Shown one piece after another: positions 6,503-10,524 of a stretch of 10,524 nucleotides of DNA. Within the stretch, counting starts at the first letter, position 1. The number at the start of each line of letters is the position of its first letter. The stretch comes from Prevotellaceae bacterium UBA7028 (GTDB taxonomy: Bacteria; Bacteroidota; Bacteroidia; Bacteroidales; Bacteroidaceae). Below the pieces are notes generated by a model. The model searched no databases and had not been told where the DNA came from. It saw only the letters and a program-made list of their open reading frames with translations. The position numbers and the translations under genes are program-made. The DNA lies in contig DLBF01000186.1 in the NCBI GenBank assembly GCA_002494215.1, positions 1 to 10,524 on the forward strand, in the 5' to 3' direction.

Positions 6503-7255
6503 ATGAAAGCACGTTTTATCCTTTCTCCGATTGTGCTGTTAGTAGCACTTTCTATTATCTTCTCCAGTTGTACTGACGCGGTAAACAAACTGGCAACAGC
6601 AGCTCTTAACCACACGCTTGAGTTTGAGCACGAAGACACCGTGAAGTGGGGAAAGATAGTTGAGAAGGACTTGGATCTTCCTGCCTTCAGTACTATAGAA
6701 GCGGAGGGACTTGTCTGCGTTGTCTACTCTCAGGACAGTATCTGTTCTGTTCGTGTCCGTGCCAACGAAAAATGTATGGATGCATACAAGTTTGAGGTCA
6801 GAAAAGATGAGCTGAAGACAAAGCTTAAAGACCCCAACCATAAAATCAACAATATTACCCCAGGCATCATACTCTACGTCTCGGCACCATACTTAACGGA
6901 TGTAGAGCTATCTGGAGGTGGTAAAGTGAAATTGCAAGGCAATATAGACATGCCTGGAACCTTAGCAATAGAATTGACTGGAGCTTGCAATTTGGTTATA
7001 GATACCCTATCCGTTGGTGAATTGAATTTGGAAGGAAATGGTGCATCGAGGTGCAATCTTGCAATGGTTTCGGCAAAAGAGAATATCGAAATTGAAATGA
7101 ACGGAGCTGGCGATGTTGATGCCAATGTTTTCTGTCAGGCTCTTCGCGTAGAGATGAACGGTGCTGGTAAAGGTACAGTCACTGGCGAGTGCAAGAATCT
7201 TATCTGCGATGAAAATGGTGCCAGCAAGGTTGATTTCTCTAAACTGAAAAGATAG
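6503..7255 (+). CDS. DUF2807 (head GIN domain) lipoprotein
   Basis: A 250-residue exported lipoprotein. The N-terminus has a basic start, a hydrophobic core and the lipobox-like IFSSC, with Cys23 as the probable lipidation site. No clear acidic surface-export signal follows the Cys, so the final location (periplasmic face or surface) is undecided. The mature part matches the DUF2807 beta-helix pattern, with repeated turns SGGG (137), TGAC (159), GNGAS (178), NGAGD (200), NGAGK (219) and NGAS (238) spaced by short beta strands. The family is common in Bacteroidota and has no settled function. It starts 22 bp after the GntR gene and is the last gene of the operon. It may therefore be a periplasmic partner of the ABC transporter or an envelope-stress response protein. 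Its stop codon lies within the terminator stem. Confidence 0.88.
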   Translation: MKARFILSPIVLLVALSIIFSSCTDAVNKLATAALNHTLEFEHEDTVKWGKIVEKDLDLPAFSTIEAEGLVCVVYSQDSICSVRVRANEKCMDAYKFEVRKDELKTKLKDPNHKINNITPGIILYVSAPYLTDVELSGGGKVKLQGNIDMPGTLAIELTGACNLVIDTLSVGELNLEGNGASRCNLAMVSAKENIEIEMNGAGDVDANVFCQALRVEMNGAGKGTVTGECKNLICDENGASKVDFSKLKR

Positions 7256-7279
7256 GGCCCGCAGCCCTATCTTTTTTTT
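7247..7279. terminator. Bidirectional rho-independent terminator between convergent operons
   Basis: AAAAGATAGGGC (7247-7258) pairs perfectly with GCCCTATCTTTT (7264-7275) around a 5-nt loop, and a T-run continues to 7279. The stem contains the DUF2807 stop codon and ends 2 bp before the stop of the convergent M48 gene. In the minus direction the stem is followed by four T residues, so it likely stops transcription both ways. Confidence 0.92.
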
Positions 7280-7280
7280 G

Positions 7281-8054
7281 TTATTGACAAGATTGTTTGA
7301 GTTTGTCCCACGTTTCTTGGGACAGAATCTTACGATATGGCCCGTTGTTGGAAAAGTGCATATTACGAATGTGTTCAGCACGTTTCTTGCTGTCGGCATG
7401 ATCCATGAGGTAGGATAGTATGCCGTAGCTCTCAAACGTTTCGAGCGTATTCGCCATCTCCATAGGGTCGAGGTGCATCGCATGCATATAGCGAGCCCCC
7501 TGTTCGTCCGCTTCATTTTCCTTGGCTCGGGTAATGGAGTTGCTTATCATCTTGCTGGTGATATTTGCCAACATCTCAGATTGCCCATTACCTGTTATCA
7601 ATGTAAAAAATACCGTTATGGCAGCTTGTTGGCGTATAGCGGACTGGATATGGCCTAACCTGAGGTGAGCCATCTCGTGGGCGATTACAGCGCAGAGTTG
7701 CGATTCGTTCTCCATCTTCTTGATAAGTGCTGTGTTTATTATCAGATGGTTGCCCACTGTGGCAAAGGCATTTACCTCATTATCTCTGTTTATCACAACG
7801 TGAATATCGGTATTGCTGATATTGTTTGCTTTGCACATTTCCTTTACCAAACTGTCTATGGGTTCACATACATCACGGTCGTTCACTTTCCAGAGACTTG
7901 ATTCCGATAGTTCCCAAACCCATTCAGACAATTTGTCGCCAACAATGGTGGGGCGTAACTGGAAGACCTTCATCCAGTCAACCTGTAAGGTAACATATAA
8001 GATGCTGAAGAACAGCAGGGCTGATATGGCGGATTCCTTGAGTATCTTTTTCAT
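7281..8054 (-). CDS. M48-family membrane-anchored zinc metallopeptidase
   Basis: A 257-residue protein with an N-terminal hydrophobic segment (about residues 8-25) acting as signal anchor or signal peptide, then a soluble peptidase domain. The zinc-binding HEMAH (126-130) is followed by the ENEAD stretch (179-183), giving the ExxxD that supplies the third ligand in M48 enzymes. NAFA (95-98) and IINTALI just ahead are also typical M48 features. The size resembles small M48 proteins such as LoiP/YcaL or truncated HtpX rather than multi-pass Ste24. The start at 8054 is chosen because its ATG overlaps the stop of the preceding gene (ATGA); an upstream extension would run far into that gene. It is the last gene of a four-gene operon and probably works in envelope protein quality control or processing. 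The substrate is unknown. Confidence 0.88.
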   Translation of the reverse strand: MKKILKESAISALLFFSILYVTLQVDWMKVFQLRPTIVGDKLSEWVWELSESSLWKVNDRDVCEPIDSLVKEMCKANNISNTDIHVVINRDNEVNAFATVGNHLIINTALIKKMENESQLCAVIAHEMAHLRLGHIQSAIRQQAAITVFFTLITGNGQSEMLANITSKMISNSITRAKENEADEQGARYMHAMHLDPMEMANTLETFESYGILSYLMDHADSKKRAEHIRNMHFSNNGPYRKILSQETWDKLKQSCQ

Positions 8055-8509
8055 CTTCTGCAAATCTTGTCGGTTATAGTTCCATAAAGATACCATTTGT
8101 GTACCAGACCTTTCCGCGTGTTCACAGCCGAGCGTACAGTCTCTATAAAGTCATAGATATTGTAAAGATTGACTGTAATAAAATAGGCTATGTAGGCAGA
8201 GGAGAGATCGGTAAAGCAGAATAGTATTCTGATTGTCCACCAGAATAGAATGTTGTTCATGATAAATAGGGGTACCTGAGAGACAAGTGCCTGGATGGCG
8301 TTCCATCTGACAAAAAAAGTACCTTTTCTTGACAGAAGGTAAAATAACCCCGTAGCAGCAAGGTTTATGATGGGCATGGGCAACCCTATCATCACGGCTA
8401 CCAACGACATAAGGTAACATCCAGAGGCGCGTTCCTTTTCGTCCTCGTGTGGCATTATATCCTCTATACGAACAGAGGGCTCGCTTATGTGTATTTCACA
8501 AGATTCCAT
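8051..8509 (-). CDS. DUF4870-like small membrane protein
   Basis: A 152-residue protein with a charged, probably cytoplasmic N-terminal tail (1-27) and about three to four hydrophobic segments (near 32-58, 77-98 and 103-122). The order of a helix starting at ERASGCYLMSLVAV, a short KGT turn and FVRWNAIQALVSQ (67-79) resembles DUF4870/Tic20-like proteins, in which an F-V-R-x-H/N-x-x-Q segment is conserved. Similarity is by pattern only. ATG 8509 is preferred over TTG 8515 in the same frame. The start lies within the end of the DUF2752 gene (25-nt overlap), and its stop overlaps the M48 start as ATGA, implying coupled translation. Function is unknown; the context suggests a membrane partner of the M48 protease. 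Confidence 0.75.
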   Translation of the reverse strand: MESCEIHISEPSVRIEDIMPHEDEKERASGCYLMSLVAVMIGLPMPIINLAATGLFYLLSRKGTFFVRWNAIQALVSQVPLFIMNNILFWWTIRILFCFTDLSSAYIAYFITVNLYNIYDFIETVRSAVNTRKGLVHKWYLYGTITDKICRR

Positions 8510-8895
8510 ATCCAATTAATCAATATAGCCAATATGCCGGCAAGGGCGTATGGCCAACTTTGCAGTTTTCTTTCAATGAGACGATATGCTTTGAGGAGGG
8601 ATGCTGATCCTATTAGGGTATCCGCTATAATCCAGATGGGTATTACTACCATCATACAGGCAAGTATAATTCCTATTGGATTATAATACAGGGAGTCCAC
8701 CCACTCGCCATGGAATGCAGCGTGCACAGCTCGCGTTGTTCCACACGATGGGCATGGAATGTGAAAAAGATATCTTGTCAGACATCCATTCCAACTAAAA
8801 CCCCTACTGCTGTCATTACTAACATACAGCCATATATAGCCGCATGCTGTTAATAATAGAAGTAGGGGGTATAGTCGTCCTCTGCTAATGTTCAT
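8485..8895 (-). CDS. DUF2752 membrane protein
   Basis: A 136-residue protein with three hydrophobic segments (about 8-25, 73-96 and 115-131). The hallmark is CPSCGTTRA (48-56) followed by HGEW and YNPIG (71-75), matching the DUF2752 pattern CPxCGxTR...NP. The paired cysteines could bind metal or form a disulfide, but the family has no established role. The ATG at 8895 follows the stop of the TM2 gene by 3 nt, and the 3' end overlaps the next gene by 25 nt, so this is an internal gene of a tight operon. TM2 and DUF2752 genes are often neighbours in Bacteroidota, as I recall it. Confidence 0.85.
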   Translation of the reverse strand: MNISRGRLYPLLLLLTACGYIWLYVSNDSSRGFSWNGCLTRYLFHIPCPSCGTTRAVHAAFHGEWVDSLYYNPIGIILACMMVVIPIWIIADTLIGSASLLKAYRLIERKLQSWPYALAGILAILINWIWNLVKYT

Positions 8896-8898
8896 CCT

Positions 8899-9234
8899 TT
8901 AGATGACAGACATGAGGCGTATCAGGTTCTTCTCGCGAGTAGAATTCATAATTAGGAACCAGTCGATGATAGCCCAAATTCCAAAGCCACCACAAGTAAC
9001 CAGTTTGCCAATGCCCAGTCCTGTGTCACCTATATAGAAACGGTCGATGCCCCATCCGCCAATTAAAAGGCTAAGAATAAGTGATATCACGGGATCTTTA
9101 AACTGTATGGCATGAAGCATGTTTGCCTTATTGTCATCAGCAGCAAGCAGACGCTCACGGATGAAGGGGATTTGTGACTCGGGAAAGAACTTGTTGTTCA
9201 TCATCATGAACATGTCAACTTTTTGCTGTTCCAT
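8899..9234 (-). CDS. TM2-domain membrane protein
   Basis: A 111-residue protein. Residues 1-45 are a charged, probably cytoplasmic region; residues 48-66 and 80-96 are two membrane helices joined by DRFYIGD (64-70), the TM2-domain signature. The second helix begins with CGGFGIWAIIDWFLI, also typical. TM2 proteins are widespread, with no agreed biochemical role in bacteria. It is the first gene of the TM2-DUF2752-DUF4870-M48 operon. A consensus promoter begins 45 bp upstream, and the first ATG of the frame is used. Confidence 0.88.
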   Translation of the reverse strand: MEQQKVDMFMMMNNKFFPESQIPFIRERLLAADDNKANMLHAIQFKDPVISLILSLLIGGWGIDRFYIGDTGLGIGKLVTCGGFGIWAIIDWFLIMNSTREKNLIRLMSVI

Positions 9235-9279
9235 TTTTAGTGTTGTTTAATTAATAATTATGTATAGGTTTCTTGATTG

Positions 9280-9311
9280 CAAAGATAATTATAAATGTTG
9301 TACAACGCAAA
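9280..9311 (-). promoter_or_regulatory. Promoter of the TM2-DUF2752-DUF4870-M48 operon, with a palindrome in the spacer
   Basis: On the minus strand TTTG (9308-9311) and TATCTTTG (9280-9287) are separated by exactly 20 bp. Both elements match the Bacteroidota -33/-7 consensus and CA follows the -7 box. A perfect 10-bp palindrome, GTTGTACAAC (9297-9306), lies inside the spacer and is a possible repressor site. The leader before the TM2 ATG is about 40 nt. Confidence 0.75.
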
Positions 9312-9345
9312 TGATTTTCTAAAAAAGAAGCTTTTTGTTTTGCTT

Positions 9346-10218
9346 TTATTGATGAATCTGCAACTGTGGGAAGGGGAATTTTATGTCTTGACGGTTGAAT
9401 TCCTCATAAATCTGTTTGTTCAGATTAAAGTACACGGGCCAATAATCGGTTCCCTTAACCCACACTCTGAAAGTGAAGTTGACGCTGCTGTCTGCCAATC
9501 CACTGAGGGCAATGAAAGCCTGCGGGTCTTTTAGGACACGGCTGTCGGCATCGGCAATGCCCCTAAGCGCATTCGTCACCTTCTCAACATCTGTTCCATA
9601 TTCAACGCTGACGGTAAAATCTACACGTCTGGTGTCCATCTTGCTATAATTAGTTATGCTTCCGCTACTCAGAGAACCGTTGGGGACGAAAATTTCTTTA
9701 TTGTCGGGCGTCTGAAGAATAGTGTGAATAATCTGAATCTCCTTCACGATTCCAAGGACTCCTTGCGCTTCAATCATGTCGCCAACCTTAAAGGGCTTAA
9801 ATAACAATATAATCAATCCGCCAGCCAGATTCTGCAAATTACCACTCAGCGCCATACCTGCAGCTACGCCAAACGATGCCAGCAAGGCGGCAAATGACGT
9901 GGTGTTGATACCCAAGGCGCTTACTACTGTGATAACAAGCAGGAGGTTCAGAAGGATACTTACAAAACTTTTCAGGAAGGATTGAATGGTAGCGTCAACA
10001 TTCTTACGTTCCAGCATCTGTCTCACCAGCCTGTTAATAAGGTTAATTATAAACCTTCCAGCTATATATATGACAACAGCTAATAGAATACTCTTGCCGG
10101 CATCTACACCCAACGAGATTAACTTGTTCAGTAATGTGTCGAAATTTCCATCCGATACAGCTTTAATTACTCCTGTTGTTTTTCCTACAACCTCTTCGGC
10201 TTGCAATAATGTAATCAT
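9346..10218 (-). CDS. mscS: MscS-family small-conductance mechanosensitive channel
   Basis: A 290-residue inner-membrane channel that would open under membrane tension to release solutes during hypo-osmotic shock. Three membrane segments are seen (about 38-62, 84-103 and 108-140). The third has the pore-lining pattern with alternating small residues, ALLASFGVAAGMALSGNLQN (111-130), followed by LLFKPFKVGD (138-147), the classic start of the MscS cytoplasmic beta domain. The rest (to residue 290) fits the beta and alpha/beta domains that form the cytoplasmic cage. Length matches E. coli-type MscS (about 286 residues). The ATG at 10218 opens the frame, with a -7 box about 39 bp upstream. It is in the same direction as the TM2 operon but has its own promoter. 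No strong terminator is visible between them. Confidence 0.93.
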   Translation of the reverse strand: MITLLQAEEVVGKTTGVIKAVSDGNFDTLLNKLISLGVDAGKSILLAVVIYIAGRFIINLINRLVRQMLERKNVDATIQSFLKSFVSILLNLLLVITVVSALGINTTSFAALLASFGVAAGMALSGNLQNLAGGLIILLFKPFKVGDMIEAQGVLGIVKEIQIIHTILQTPDNKEIFVPNGSLSSGSITNYSKMDTRRVDFTVSVEYGTDVEKVTNALRGIADADSRVLKDPQAFIALSGLADSSVNFTFRVWVKGTDYWPVYFNLNKQIYEEFNRQDIKFPFPQLQIHQ

Positions 10219-10256
10219 GTCTTTTCAGTTTTTGAGGGTTTGAAATTTAGTTTCTG

Positions 10257-10290
10257 CAAAGATATAATAAAACTTTTTATTACTCTCAAA
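10257..10290 (-). promoter_or_regulatory. Promoter of the mscS gene
   Basis: On the minus strand TATCTTTG (10257-10264) is a full -7 match continuing with CA, identical to the -7 box of the TM2 operon. A TTTG at 10287-10290 is 22 bp upstream, slightly longer than the usual spacing. The leader to the ATG is roughly 30 nt. Confidence 0.65.
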
Positions 10291-10316
10291 AATGATAGTC
10301 TTTTCGTTTTTCTCTC

Positions 10317-10326
10317 ACGCGCGCGT
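10317..10326. other. CG-alternating 10-bp palindrome
   Basis: ACGCGCGCGT is a perfect palindrome of alternating purine-pyrimidine bases in otherwise AT-rich DNA between the mscS promoter and the presumed rRNA promoter. It may be a protein site, a structural (Z-prone) element or chance. Confidence 0.5.
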
Positions 10327-10344
10327 AATTAAATAAGGTGCGAT

Positions 10345-10417
10345 AAAAAAATAATGGCGAAACTAGTAAAAAAAGAATGTGAAGTATTGCGAGGTTTTAA
10401 AACTCGTCGTACCTTTG
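10345..10417 (+). promoter_or_regulatory. Strong plus-strand promoter with A-tract upstream region, probably of an rRNA operon
   Basis: TTG (10387-10389) and TACCTTTG (10410-10417) are separated by 20 bp, the ideal Bacteroidota spacing, and CA follows the -7 box. Upstream lie two runs of seven A (10345-10351 and 10368-10374) spaced 23 bp apart, about two helical turns, resembling the UP-like regions of highly expressed genes. A perfect palindrome GTTTTAAAAC (10394-10403) sits in the spacer. No start codon with a long frame follows within the window, so the product is likely RNA or a gene beyond the edge. Confidence 0.72.
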
Positions 10418-10423
10418 CAACCG

Positions 10424-10524
10424 CAAACGAGGAATGAACCACCTCACTAAGGTGGGCAGGCTTGAATGCGCTTAATTTAAAAGTTCTTTGACTTATTTAC
10501 ATAGACAGAAATTGTAGTACAAGA
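10424..10524 (+). other. Probable rRNA operon leader with hairpin and boxA-like site
   Basis: After the expected transcription start (about 10424) there is no protein-coding frame. CCACCT (10439-10444) pairs with AGGTGG (10450-10455) around a 5-nt loop. Further on, GTTCTTTGACT (10483-10493) matches E. coli boxA GCTCTTTAACA at 8 of 11 positions. As I recall, a GTTCTTTGAC segment is common just upstream of 16S rRNA in Bacteroidales. The 16S gene would begin beyond the right edge, so this is inferred and not seen. Confidence 0.6.

Noticed and set aside
8055..8096. An extended start for the M48 gene at 8096
   Set aside because: The 14 extra residues are hydrophilic and lie within the preceding gene; the ATGA overlap at 8051-8054 with a signal-anchor following is a better start.
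9321..9337. A terminator for mscS (AAAAAG hairpin with T-run on the minus strand)
   Set aside because: The stem is six pairs, almost all A-T, with a 3-nt loop; too weak to call a terminator.
10424..10524. A riboswitch or CRISPR leader at the right edge
   Set aside because: Only one 6-bp hairpin is seen, with no known aptamer core and no direct repeats with spacers; an rRNA leader explains the promoter and boxA-like site better.
1..10524. Insertion sequences, prophage genes, tRNA genes or defence systems
   Set aside because: No transposase, integrase, phage structural gene, tRNA cloverleaf or toxin-antitoxin-like pair was recognised in any frame.

Overview
The window looks like chromosomal DNA from the Bacteroidota, most likely a Prevotella/Segatella-type member of the Bacteroidales. 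The main sign is promoter structure: six intergenic sites carry the Bacteroidota -7 box TAnnTTTG, and each continues as TAnnTTTGCA. Gene starts mostly lack strong Shine-Dalgarno sequences. The gene families (peptide POT symporter, NhaC, DUF2807 lipoprotein, TM2 and DUF2752 membrane proteins) also fit. Species is not determined.

Layout from left to right. Positions 1-1257 (minus) hold the first 419 residues of a SulP-family anion transporter that runs off the left edge. A short divergent promoter region (1258-1368) contains a perfect 7-bp tandem repeat between two facing -7 boxes. Next, on the plus strand, come a POT/PTR peptide symporter (1369-2922) and an NhaC-type Na+/H+ antiporter (2959-4383). 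The antiporter has no usable ATG and begins at a TTG inside a second heptamer repeat; related repeats follow its stop codon. A hairpin terminator (4482-4512) closes this unit.

Positions 4499-7279 form a self-contained plus-strand operon: promoter, inverted-repeat operator, ABC ATPase, ABC-2-like permease, short YtrA-type GntR regulator, and a DUF2807 lipoprotein. It ends at a strong bidirectional terminator. The operator, AGTGTA-N12-TACACT, lies between the -7 box and the ATPase start codon. It strongly resembles the site I recall for Bacillus YtrA, so the operon is probably autorepressed by its own third gene and may respond to envelope stress.

Positions 7281-9311 form a convergent minus-strand operon of four small membrane proteins: TM2 domain, DUF2752, DUF4870-like, and an M48 metallopeptidase. 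The genes are packed with overlaps or 3-nt gaps behind one well-formed promoter that has a 10-bp palindrome in its spacer. This is the best candidate for an undescribed functional unit. It is followed by a separate MscS-type channel gene (9346-10218, minus).

The last 306 bases have no protein gene. They contain the mscS promoter, a CG-alternating palindrome, two phased A-tracts, a strong plus-strand promoter, a leader hairpin and a boxA-like sequence. This looks like the start of an rRNA operon whose 16S gene lies just past the right edge.

Overall the window is mostly housekeeping and envelope transport (anion, peptide, Na+/H+, mechanosensitive). The two compact operons and the heptamer repeats at gene boundaries are the parts most worth following up.
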